A DNA stretch of 64,000 bases, from assembly GCA_051881615.1 (NCBI GenBank), contig JBJEQF010000013.1, forward strand, positions 1 through 64,000, given 5' to 3'. The notes under the pieces were generated by a model, which was not told where the DNA came from, searched no databases, and saw only the letters and a list, made by a program, of their open reading frames with translations. The stretch is from CAMFTQ01 sp051881615. GTDB taxonomy: Bacteria > Bacillota > Clostridia > Oscillospirales > Acutalibacteraceae. A program made the translations under genes and the position numbers. Within the stretch, counting starts at the first letter, position 1. Each line of letters begins with the position of its first letter. Positions 23,749 through 31,785 of the stretch are shown here, piece after piece.

Positions 23749-24480
23749 ATGGCAAATTATAATGATGACTACAATTACATTGACATAGACCTTCCCACTG
23801 AAAGAGAAAAAGCTAAAAACGGAAGAAAAACTCATTCACAACCTACTAAAAAACAGACCGGGCAGCAGAACAGTAAAAGAAATAACGCAACACGCCATCC
23901 TGCACAGCGCAGGACAAGCGTTAGCAGACAAAGCCGTAAGCGCCGTAAAAAGCAGGGCTTTTTTGCAAAATACAGCCTTTACTTTGCGCTTATAGCCATT
24001 ATTGTCCTTATAATTGCGGCTGTTGCTGTATTTTCTGACTGCTCCGGCGATAAAAACGCAGTACCTGCCACTATGGACGAGGCAAGCGGTTTAGAGATTA
24101 TCACAATTTCTATACAGGGCGAGAGCGTCTTTTACAACGGCACAGAGATAAACGGCCTTGAAGAGTTCAAAAATCAGCTTGAAAAGGACTATAATCACGA
24201 TAAGACGATTAATCTTGTTCACGACGAAGCAGACCGCAATACATACGAAAATATCAAAACTATCATCGAAAAAGTAGAGTCTGACGAAATAAAAGAAAAG
24301 GAATCAATCGCCAAGGCAAACGAAACGACAGTACCGACTACCGCCCCTGTCACTTCCGACACTGCGTCTGACAACGCTTTTCCGTCAACATATCCGAGGG
24401 AGGATTACGAGTCCGACGGTGAAGGCGACTCGGAGGATGTGACTGAAGGCGACTACTATGATGATTACTACAATGAATAA
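23749..24480 (+). CDS. Single-pass membrane protein with an ExbD/TolR-like extracytoplasmic domain
   Basis: A 243-residue protein. Residues 1-70 are polar and very basic (QRRTSVSRQSRKRRKKQ), followed by one membrane helix (about 75-97). The segment ITISIQGESVFYNGTEINGL then onward to TINLVHDEADRNTYENIKTI has the spacing of an ExbD/TolR domain: a short strand, NG turn, a helix, a strand ending in Asp, then Tyr and a helix. This is inference from pattern. A Thr/Ser/Pro linker and a strongly acidic tail (DYYDDYYNE) end the protein. No ExbB/TolQ partner is adjacent. Function unknown. Confidence 0.65.
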   Translation: MANYNDDYNYIDIDLPTEREKAKNGRKTHSQPTKKQTGQQNSKRNNATRHPAQRRTSVSRQSRKRRKKQGFFAKYSLYFALIAIIVLIIAAVAVFSDCSGDKNAVPATMDEASGLEIITISIQGESVFYNGTEINGLEEFKNQLEKDYNHDKTINLVHDEADRNTYENIKTIIEKVESDEIKEKESIAKANETTVPTTAPVTSDTASDNAFPSTYPREDYESDGEGDSEDVTEGDYYDDYYNE

Positions 24481-24523
24481 GAATAAATAACGCTAAAAAT
24501 AAATTTAAAATCAGGTGTTTATA

Positions 24524-24901
24524 GTGAAAAAATGCGATTACTGTGCAAAGGAAATTTCATATTATGAGCAATATTGCAGTGATGAATGTCACGCCTTTGC
24601 AAACAAATATTACGAAACAAAAGAAAAATTTCAGAAAATGTTTTCAATAATCAACGGAATCTGCGTGTTTGCTATTCCTGTGGGACTGTTTTTATTGCCG
24701 ATAATCGGTAAAAACGGCGGATATATCATATCGGCGGCTCTCGGAGTACTCGGCATTATGTTTTTTCTGCTGCCGTTCCCTGTTGACAATATGATAAGCA
24801 AATACAAGCTGAAAAAAGCGATTTCTTTAACAAAAATTCTTGCCGTCGTACTTTTTGTACTGAGCATAATTGTTCTTATAGCAACATTTTTGTTTTTATG
24901 A
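24524..24901 (+). CDS. Zinc-ribbon-like membrane protein, unknown
   Basis: A 125-residue protein starting KKCDYCAKEISYYEQYCSDE, with CxxC followed by two more Cys and a His, consistent with a small zinc-binding treble clef. Three hydrophobic helices follow (about 44-64, 67-85 and 103-124). GTG at 24524 is preferred as start because AGGTG lies six bases before it. I do not recognise the family beyond the general layout. It lies 43 bp after the ExbD-like gene and could be co-transcribed. Confidence 0.65.
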   Translation: MKKCDYCAKEISYYEQYCSDECHAFANKYYETKEKFQKMFSIINGICVFAIPVGLFLLPIIGKNGGYIISAALGVLGIMFFLLPFPVDNMISKYKLKKAISLTKILAVVLFVLSIIVLIATFLFL

Positions 24902-24994
24902 TTATCAGGCGAGCTGTCATATAAAAATATTTTTGTAATAATTTGCGTCAAAGCGATAAAACTATTAGTGAAAACTTGAATGGAGGTTTTTACA

Positions 24995-25225
24995 ATGTTA
25001 GATAAAATTGCTTTGACGCTGCTTATTATCGGCGGTCTTAACTGGGGCTGTGTAGGTCTTTTCAGCTTTGATCTCGTTGCATTTATCTGCGGCGGTCAGA
25101 CCGGCATAATCAGCAGAATTATCTATGTGCTTGTCGGACTTTCGGCGCTGTGGTGCATTTCACTTTTATTTCGTGATCACAGCGATGAATCAACCGACAA
25201 CACTATTACAAGCAATCCGATTTAG
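24995..25225 (+). CDS. DUF378 membrane protein
   Basis: A 76-residue protein with two membrane helices and the DUF378 signature LLIIGGLNWGCVGLFSFDLV followed by ISRIIYVLVGLSALW. The C-terminus is polar. GGAGG lies eight bases before the ATG at 24995. Function of this widespread small family is unknown. It stands alone before a strong terminator. Confidence 0.85.
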   Translation: MLDKIALTLLIIGGLNWGCVGLFSFDLVAFICGGQTGIISRIIYVLVGLSALWCISLLFRDHSDESTDNTITSNPI

Positions 25226-25232
25226 TAAAAAT

Positions 25233-25266
25233 AAACAGGAGCAGATTTATTTCTGCTCCTGTTTTG
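25233..25266. terminator. Bidirectional terminator
   Basis: AAACAGGAGCAGA and TCTGCTCCTGTTT pair perfectly around TTTATT, between the convergent DUF378 and nucleotidyltransferase genes. Confidence 0.9.
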
Positions 25267-25268
25267 TG

Positions 25269-26039
25269 TTATATTATTTTACTTAGCTCCTGCACAATTT
25301 TTGAAATATATTCATCAACTCTGCCGTTATACATATTGCAGAAAAGCTCTGTAATATTCTTTTCAAAATCGTTTGGCAACAGACTGCATTTTTCCTTACA
25401 GATGCTCAAAAGCCGCTTTTCGCCCGGATGCGTCACATTATTGAGTGCAAAAATAATGTCAAAATAGCTTGCAAGGAACTCTGTAACTCTGTGGTTTATG
25501 CTTACAAGGTCACAGCGAGAATTTGCCTTGTGTATCTGCTTGTCGTATGACGGCAAGGCGGTGCTTAAAAGCTTCATATTTCTTGCTATTATGTTTTCTC
25601 TTAGCTTTTGCGGATACGGCACAGAAAACCTTTTTAAAACTTTTGCAAGCTCCCCTTGCCTGTCGTAAATAATTTTACAGGTGACAAGGTTATGCCACAT
25701 ACAGGTTGTGTAGCCGTTTGAGGGTATGTGCTTTTCGACAACATTTTCGACTGTTTTTTCAAAATCCTGCAAATCTCTGTAGATAATGTCGAGATCAACG
25801 CCGTTATTCAGAACGCAGTTGTCCTCATATTCCCAGAATTTATTGCCGATTTCCAGAACGCTGCAGTATCTGCCCAGAAGCTCTCTGCGCAAATCCTCCG
25901 GAATCGGCTTAGTCACATACACATAGACGTCATAGTCAGAGCTTTCGTCATTTTTGCCTGTTGCTCTTGAACCGCCCAGCGCAATAGCATTAACACTGTC
26001 GATACTTGCAAATTCTTCAAAAAGTCTGTCAATATTCAA
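25269..26039 (-). CDS. Nucleotidyltransferase with DUF4037-type domain
   Basis: A 256-residue protein with an N-terminal minimal nucleotidyltransferase fold: LGGSRATG at residues 21-28 and the metal-binding pair in SSDYDVYVY (Asp35 and Asp37), with a third Asp in GVDLDIIY. The C-terminal half is helical and matches the DUF4037 pattern. Relatives include aminoglycoside adenylyltransferases and tRNA-type transferases; substrate is unknown. The start is a TTG preceded by AAAGGTG. It follows ackA by 24 bp and is probably read from its transcript. Confidence 0.8.
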   Translation of the reverse strand: MNIDRLFEEFASIDSVNAIALGGSRATGKNDESSDYDVYVYVTKPIPEDLRRELLGRYCSVLEIGNKFWEYEDNCVLNNGVDLDIIYRDLQDFEKTVENVVEKHIPSNGYTTCMWHNLVTCKIIYDRQGELAKVLKRFSVPYPQKLRENIIARNMKLLSTALPSYDKQIHKANSRCDLVSINHRVTEFLASYFDIIFALNNVTHPGEKRLLSICKEKCSLLPNDFEKNITELFCNMYNGRVDEYISKIVQELSKII

Positions 26040-26063
26040 ATTGTATCACCTTTTTATCAAAAA

Positions 26064-27272
26064 TCACAAGGATTCTACAATAGCCTTTGTATCACGTGCG
26101 ATAACAAGCTCCTCGTTTGTGGAAATCAGATAAACCTTTACACGTGAATCCTTGGCTGACAGCTCGCCCTGAACGCCGTGAACTGCGTTTTCGTTGCGTT
26201 CTGCGTCAAGCGTTACACCGATGCACTCAAGATATTTGCACACAGCCTCACGAAGTCTTGGCTGATTTTCGCCCAAGCCTGCTGTGAAAACAATTCCGTC
26301 ACAGCCGCCTAATGCTACATAGTAGCTGCCGATGTACTTTGCAATCTGATAGTAGAGCATCTCGTGAGCAAGAGCCGCACGCTCGTTTCCGCTTTCCTCT
26401 GCCGCTGCAACATCTCTGTCATCGGAGGATACTCCGGAAATACCTAAAAGTCCTGACTTTTTATTCAGAATATCGCTGATTTCTGACGGAGAGAGGTTTT
26501 CCTTCTCTGCGATAAAGGTTACAACCGACGGATCAAGACCGCCCGAGCGTGAACCCATCATAAAGCCGTCAAGCGGAGTAAGACCCATTGAGGTGTCAAT
26601 TACCTTGCCGCCGTCAATAGCTGTGATTGAAGAGCCGTTGCCGATATGGCAGGTGATAAGCTTTAAGTCCTTAATATCCTTGCCGAGCAGTCGAGCCATC
26701 TCTGAGCTTACATAACGGTGAGATGTACCGTGGAAGCCGTAACGGCGAACCTGATACTTCTCATAATACTCATATGGCACTGCGTACATATATGCCTTTG
26801 GCGGCATTGTTGAATGGAAGGCTGTATCAAAAACAGCTACCTGCGGAACGTCAGCTCCGAAAACATCAACGCTCGCTCTGATAGCCTGAACGTGAGCCTT
26901 GTTATGTAACGGTGCAAGCGGAATAAGGCTTTCAATACCCTTGATCACCTCATCTGTAATGAGAATTGATTCGCTGAACCTTGAACCGCCCTGCACAACT
27001 CTGTGACCGATAGCAGAAACCTCGCCTAAGTCCTTGATTACACCTACAGTTTCATCTGTCAGCGCACTCTTAACAAGCATAAACGCTGCTGTGTGGTCGG
27101 GCATAGGAGCTTCTACACGTGAGCTTCTGCCGTCTGATGTTTTATGTCCTAAAAAAGAACCGTACATACCGATTCTTTCGCAGTTGCCTTTTGCAAGAAC
27201 CTGCTCGTTATCCATATCAATAAGCTGATATTTAAGAGAGGAACTGCCGGCATTGATTACAAGAATTTTCAT
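26064..27272 (-). CDS. ackA: Acetate kinase
   Basis: Interconverts acetyl phosphate plus ADP and acetate plus ATP at the end of mixed-acid fermentation. The 402-residue protein starts ILVINAGSSSLKYQLID and has VFDTAFHSTMPPKAYMY, RYGFHGTSHRYVS with catalytic residues, and CHIGNGSSITAIDGGKVIDT. Pta is not adjacent. AGGAGG lies upstream. It is transcribed divergently from tmcAL, whose enzyme uses acetate. Confidence 0.98.
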   Translation of the reverse strand: MKILVINAGSSSLKYQLIDMDNEQVLAKGNCERIGMYGSFLGHKTSDGRSSRVEAPMPDHTAAFMLVKSALTDETVGVIKDLGEVSAIGHRVVQGGSRFSESILITDEVIKGIESLIPLAPLHNKAHVQAIRASVDVFGADVPQVAVFDTAFHSTMPPKAYMYAVPYEYYEKYQVRRYGFHGTSHRYVSSEMARLLGKDIKDLKLITCHIGNGSSITAIDGGKVIDTSMGLTPLDGFMMGSRSGGLDPSVVTFIAEKENLSPSEISDILNKKSGLLGISGVSSDDRDVAAAEESGNERAALAHEMLYYQIAKYIGSYYVALGGCDGIVFTAGLGENQPRLREAVCKYLECIGVTLDAERNENAVHGVQGELSAKDSRVKVYLISTNEELVIARDTKAIVESL

Positions 27273-27323
27273 TTTATTCTATTCCTCCTGTACTTGAATA
27301 TGGGCAAAAAATACCATATAATA

Positions 27324-27352
27324 ATATTAGTACAAAACCGACAATTTTTCAA
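27324..27352 (-). promoter_or_regulatory. Promoter of ackA
   Basis: Minus-strand TTGAAA (27347-27352), 17 bp spacer, TAATAT (27324-27329), about 50 bases before ackA. Confidence 0.5.
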
Positions 27353-27401
27353 GTGTTTTATACAATATTAAGGACTATCAATTTAACTTTTTAGGTGAAT
27401 T

Positions 27402-28571
27402 ATGAAAATTCCTGCTATTATCTGCGAATTTAACCCCTTTCACAACGGTCATAAGTATCTGCTTGACACTGTCCGGAATAACGGCTCTGATATTATTGTC
27501 TGTATTATGAGCGGTAATTTTACTCAACGGGGAGATACGGCAATTATTTCAAAATTTACAAGGGCAAAGCAGGCACTCAAAGGCGGTGCTGATATTGTAA
27601 TTGAGCTGCCGACTGTTTATGCCTGTTCAAGTGCTGCCGTTTTTGCAAGAGCCGGCGTTGAGCTTGCCGACAGCTTGGGGTGTGTAGACACACTCGCCTT
27701 TGGCTGTGAGTGCGGAAACGATAGGCTGATACTTGATTGTGCCAAAGCTGTGTCTAATAAAGCGGTAACAGAGAACACCGACAGACTTATGAGAAGTGGA
27801 GAGTATTATCCCAAAGCACTTCAAAATTCTGTAAGAGAATTTTACTCTGATGAGCTTGCAGACGTTTTGTCAAATCCGAACAACACGCTTGCCGTTGAAT
27901 ACTGCAAAGCACTTAATAAAACAGAAATCAAGCCGATGGCGATTAAGCGAATCAAAGCAGAGCATAACAGCGACATAGCCGTTGATGATTTTGCCAGTGC
28001 GTCGTACATCAGAAAATTGCTTTTAGATAAGAAAAATGCAAAGAATTTTCTGCCTGATTTTGACAAGGACGATTACACAAATCTGCACTGCACAGAAAAT
28101 TTAGAGAGAGCAATTCTTTATAAGCTAAGGACTATGACAAAGGCTGATTTTGAAAATCTGCCCGAGGTTATGCAGGGACTTGAAAACAGGATATTTGACT
28201 GTGTAAGGAAATATAATTCTGTAAATGAAATTATAAACAGCATAAAAACAAAGCGTTACACTCATTCAAGGCTAAGGCGGATTATTATTTATGCACTGCT
28301 CGGCATTACTAAGCAAATGCAGAACACGCCTGTCCCCTATATCAGAGTACTCGGCTTTAACGAAAAGGGCGCACAGGTGCTGTCAAGTGCAAAAAAGCTT
28401 GGCAGACTGCCGATAATCACGAAAATTACAAGAGATTATGACAGCCTGTCACAAAAGGGCAAGGAAATACTTGATGTCGATTTAAGGGCAAGCGATATTT
28501 TTACGCTGTCGGGCAACAGGGTAAAAGACTGCGGTGAGGACTACTCAATCGGTACTATTATACAAAAATAA
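27402..28571 (+). CDS. tmcAL: tRNA(Met) cytidine acetate ligase
   Basis: Forms N4-acetylcytidine at the wobble base of elongator tRNA-Met using acetate and ATP (the Bacillus TmcAL/YlbM route). The 389-residue protein starts IPAIICEFNPFHNGHKYLLD with the HxGH nucleotidyltransferase motif at residues 14-17, then IVCIMSGNFTQRGD and FGCECGN. The long helical C-terminal half contains RIKAEHNSD and TKRYTHSRLRRI (tRNA binding). It lies opposite ackA, with 129 bp between the two starts. Confidence 0.93.
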   Translation: MKIPAIICEFNPFHNGHKYLLDTVRNNGSDIIVCIMSGNFTQRGDTAIISKFTRAKQALKGGADIVIELPTVYACSSAAVFARAGVELADSLGCVDTLAFGCECGNDRLILDCAKAVSNKAVTENTDRLMRSGEYYPKALQNSVREFYSDELADVLSNPNNTLAVEYCKALNKTEIKPMAIKRIKAEHNSDIAVDDFASASYIRKLLLDKKNAKNFLPDFDKDDYTNLHCTENLERAILYKLRTMTKADFENLPEVMQGLENRIFDCVRKYNSVNEIINSIKTKRYTHSRLRRIIIYALLGITKQMQNTPVPYIRVLGFNEKGAQVLSSAKKLGRLPIITKITRDYDSLSQKGKEILDVDLRASDIFTLSGNRVKDCGEDYSIGTIIQK

Positions 28572-28583
28572 AATACTAAGAAA

Positions 28584-28624
28584 AACGGCAGAGAGCTTTT
28601 TTTGCTTTCTGCCGCTGATTTTTA
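28584..28624. terminator. Bidirectional terminator between tmcAL and alaS
   Basis: CGGCAGAGAGC pairs with GCTTTCTGCCG around seven T; A-rich and T-rich flanks serve both strands. Confidence 0.75.
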
Positions 28625-28630
28625 TATATA

Positions 28631-31261
28631 TTATGCAAGTGTGTCTTTTATAATTTCCTTTGCCTTGCCAAGTGCTTCGTCTACCTTTGAAATATCCTTT
28701 GCACCTGCCATAGCAAGATCAGGCTTGCCGCCGCCGTTGCCGCCTGCAAGCTGTGCAACAGCCTTTACGATTTTGCCTGCATTTGCGCCCTTTTCCCTTG
28801 CTTCTGCTCCGCAGGCGCAAGCGAATGTGATTTTGCCGTCAGCTATACCTGCAAGCACTGCCGCTGTTTTCGGTGCTTTGTCAAGAACCCTTGCGCACAT
28901 TACTCTGAGCATATCGCCGTTTGTATCTTCAAATTTGCCTGTTATAATTCTTACGCCGTCCTCAAGCTCTGACGTAGCAAGCAAATCGTCAACCTTAAGA
29001 GCCGCCATTTTCTTTTTGAATTCGGAAAGCTCTCTGTCCTTTTCCTTGATTTCCTCTGCCACCTTTTCACAGCCTGCTGTGAGGTCGTTAGGATTGTTGA
29101 TTTTCAGAGCCGCTGCGCTTTCGCAGATAGTTTTCATACAGCCATTGAGCATATCTGCATAGCCTCTGCCTGTTACAGCCTCAATACGTCTTACACCTGC
29201 GGCAACAGAACCCTCTTGCTTGATTTTGAACAAACCAAGCTTAGCCGCATTGTCAACGTGAGTACCGCCGCAAAGCTCTATTGAGAAGTCGCCTGCCTTG
29301 ACTACACGTACAACATCGCCGTACTTCTCGCCGAAAAGTGCCATTGCGCCGAGCTGTTTCGCCTTTTCAATATTCATTTCGTTTGTTGAAACCTCAATAG
29401 CGCTGAAAATTGCCTCGTTTACAAGGCTTTCAATCTCGTCAAGCTCCTGCGGTGTGAGTGCAGAGAAATGCGTAAAGTCAAAGCGAACAGATTTATCTGT
29501 TACAAGCTGACCAGCCTGCTCAACGTGATTGCCAAGCACCTTTCTTAAAGCCGCCTGTAAAAGGTGAGCCGCTGTGTGGTTACGCTTTATATCATCTCTG
29601 CGAACTGCGTCAATTTCACCTGTTACCGTATCACCAACAGTTACAGCACCCTTTGTAATACGGGCAGAATGTAAGAAGATACCCGAATGTTCCTTTGTTG
29701 TATTCATAACCTCAGCCGAGAAATTGTCGGTATAAATTACGCCTGTGTCGCCTATCTGACCGCCGCTTTCGGCATAGAATGAAGTCTTGTCAAGTACAAG
29801 GATAACCTCATCGCCCTCGCAAGCCATATCTACACGCTTACCGTCCTTGACTATAGCCAGCACCTTGCTGTCGGATTTTGTATCTGTATAGCCTGTAAAC
29901 TCTGTTTTTGCAACGTCTGTCAGGTCTGTTGAATCTGAAATCCACGCATCTGCGCCTGCGTTTTTACGTGCGTCACGTGAACGCTTTTTCTGCTCTGCCA
30001 AAAGCTCGTAGAAACGCTCTGTATCTACGCCGATTTGTTTTTCCTGTAAAATTTCTTTTGTTAAGTCAATCGGGAAGCCGAAGGTGTCGTTGAGCTTAAA
30101 TGCGTCCTCACCGCTTAACATCTTGATTGACATAGAGTCCATAATGCCCTGAAGCATCTGAAGTCCCTGATCGATAGTCTTAGCAAAGTTTTCTTCCTCA
30201 ACTCTGATAAGCTTTGTGATGAACTCCTGCTTTTCGCGAAGCTGAGGATAAGCAGACTCGTTTTCTTTTATAACAGTTTCGCAAATCTTGTAGAGGAACG
30301 GCTCTTTCATTCCTAAAATTCTGCCGTGACGTGCGGCTCTGCGCAGAAGTCTTCGAAGCACGTAGCCTCTGCCCTCGTTTGACGGCATAACGCCGTCGCT
30401 TATCATAAAGGTTGTACTGCGGATATGGTCGGTGATTACACGAAGCGAAACGTCGCTCTTGTCGTCTTTGCCGTATTCAACGCCGACAATCTGTGAAATA
30501 TGCTTCATAATATTCTGGACGGTGTCAACAAGAAACAGGTTGTCAACACCCTGCATAACGCAGGCAAGACGCTCAAGTCCCATACCTGTATCAATGTTCG
30601 GGTGGTCAAGCGGTGTGTAGTTGTTGTTGCCGTCATTGTCAAACTGTGTGAAAACAAGGTTCCATACCTCAACAAAGCGGTCGCAGTCACAGCCAACGGC
30701 GCAGTCAGGCTTGCCGCAGCCCTTTTCTACACCTCTGTCAAAGTAAATTTCAGAGCAAGGACCGCACGGACCTGAGCCATGCTCCCAGAAGTTGTCCTCT
30801 TTGCCAAGACGAACCATATGCGACGGGTCAACGCCCACCTCTTCTGTCCAGATTTTGTAAGCCTCGTCATCGTTTTCGTAAATTGAAACGTACAAAAGCT
30901 CCTTTGGCATTTCAAGAACCTCTGTGAAGAACTCCCACGCCCACGCAGTAGCCTCGTGCTTGAAGTAATCACCGAATGAGAAGTTGCCGAGCATTTCAAA
31001 ATACGTGCCGTGACGAGCAGTGATGCCTACACGCTCGATATCCGGTGTGCGGATACACTTCTGACAGGTTGTCACACGCTTTCTCGGCGGTGTGATTTCA
31101 CCTGTAAAATACTTTTTCATCGGAGCCATACCGCTGTTTATAAGCAGCAGGCTGTTGTCGTTGTTCGGTACAAGAGAAAAACTCGGCAGACGAAGATGTC
31201 CCTTGCTTTCAAAAAATGAAAGATACTTTTCTCTAAGCTCATTAAGACCTGTCCATTTCAT
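28631..31261 (-). CDS. alaS: Alanyl-tRNA synthetase
   Basis: Charges tRNA-Ala. The 876-residue protein has the class II catalytic core (REKYLSFFESKGHLRLPSFSL, then NDNSLLLINSGMAPMKKYF). The editing domain has the zinc-binding HTAAHLLQAALR and CGGTHVDNAAKLG. The C-terminal part (C-Ala) has the glycine-rich GGNGGGKPDLAMAG. GGGAG precedes the ATG by eight bases. Expression is controlled by the T-box leader at 31464-31750. Confidence 0.98.
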   Translation of the reverse strand: MKWTGLNELREKYLSFFESKGHLRLPSFSLVPNNDNSLLLINSGMAPMKKYFTGEITPPRKRVTTCQKCIRTPDIERVGITARHGTYFEMLGNFSFGDYFKHEATAWAWEFFTEVLEMPKELLYVSIYENDDEAYKIWTEEVGVDPSHMVRLGKEDNFWEHGSGPCGPCSEIYFDRGVEKGCGKPDCAVGCDCDRFVEVWNLVFTQFDNDGNNNYTPLDHPNIDTGMGLERLACVMQGVDNLFLVDTVQNIMKHISQIVGVEYGKDDKSDVSLRVITDHIRSTTFMISDGVMPSNEGRGYVLRRLLRRAARHGRILGMKEPFLYKICETVIKENESAYPQLREKQEFITKLIRVEEENFAKTIDQGLQMLQGIMDSMSIKMLSGEDAFKLNDTFGFPIDLTKEILQEKQIGVDTERFYELLAEQKKRSRDARKNAGADAWISDSTDLTDVAKTEFTGYTDTKSDSKVLAIVKDGKRVDMACEGDEVILVLDKTSFYAESGGQIGDTGVIYTDNFSAEVMNTTKEHSGIFLHSARITKGAVTVGDTVTGEIDAVRRDDIKRNHTAAHLLQAALRKVLGNHVEQAGQLVTDKSVRFDFTHFSALTPQELDEIESLVNEAIFSAIEVSTNEMNIEKAKQLGAMALFGEKYGDVVRVVKAGDFSIELCGGTHVDNAAKLGLFKIKQEGSVAAGVRRIEAVTGRGYADMLNGCMKTICESAAALKINNPNDLTAGCEKVAEEIKEKDRELSEFKKKMAALKVDDLLATSELEDGVRIITGKFEDTNGDMLRVMCARVLDKAPKTAAVLAGIADGKITFACACGAEAREKGANAGKIVKAVAQLAGGNGGGKPDLAMAGAKDISKVDEALGKAKEIIKDTLA

Positions 31262-31390
31262 AAATAAAACTCCCTGTTAAAATATTTTGATTACAGCGGT
31301 TGTGTTCTGAGTGTCGGAGTCAGGTTATGTTTTGCGAAGTTAAGTGTATTTAACTTTAATTATGCTTTTCGCCTGCGAAAAGCCACCGCA

Positions 31391-31422
31391 ATTATTCATT
31401 ATTCATCATTCATTATTCATTA
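31391..31422 (+). repeat. ATTATTCATT repeat tract in the alaS leader
   Basis: Imperfect tandem copies of ATTATTCAT, the same motif as at 23563-23610. Confidence 0.6.
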
Positions 31423-31463
31423 AAACCCAAACTTCCAAACGCTTGACAAAAACCGTTTTAAAT

Positions 31464-31750
31464 ATAAAAAGCTCCTGCCCCAAATGGGACAAGAGCCATA
31501 CTCCTGCGGTACCACCCAAATTGACGGCATAATTACACCGCCCTCTTGACGCTCCTTAACGCAGAGCATACGCTGTACTCATCGCACAAAGGCTCGGGGG
31601 TGGCTGATGTTTTCTGCTTAAAAGCCTTGCACCAAACGGCTTTCTCTCTGAAAAGCAGGGCAAACATCTCTTCCCGTCACTGCCAAAAATATTAAGATGT
31701 AGCTGTTAAACTGCGATTACAGAAATAAAATTCAAGCACAACAGCTCAAC
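31464..31750 (-). promoter_or_regulatory. T-box leader of alaS, specifier GCC
   Basis: Minus-strand features in order: the stem I segment GACGGGAAGAGATG, AGAGAG and the distal GGTG; AAACATC closing stem I; then specifier GCC (alanine) followed by A at 31602-31604. The T-box core TGGGTGGTACCGCA lies at 31505-31518, with the UGGU bulge suited to the ACCA end of tRNA-Ala. The terminator stem GCTCTTGTCCC with GGGGCAGGAGC and a T run is at 31464-31497. Uncharged tRNA-Ala should favour antitermination. The roughly 200 bases from here to alaS hold only AT-rich repeats and the ribosome-binding site. Confidence 0.93.
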
Positions 31751-31756
31751 ATTGTT

Positions 31757-31785
31757 ATTATAAATCCGACAAAATCAAATGTCAA
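31757..31785 (-). promoter_or_regulatory. Consensus promoter of alaS
   Basis: Minus-strand perfect TTGACA (31780-31785), 17 bp spacer, perfect TATAAT (31757-31762). The -35 lies inside the last codons of the U32 gene. Confidence 0.85.

Noticed and set aside
28602..29162. A 186-codon plus-strand frame rich in Ser/Ala/Pro
   Set aside because: Antisense shadow of the alaS 3' end; composition is a by-product of the opposite strand.
31391..31422. Possible CRISPR-like repeat
   Set aside because: Copies are short, irregular and have no unique spacers or cas genes nearby.
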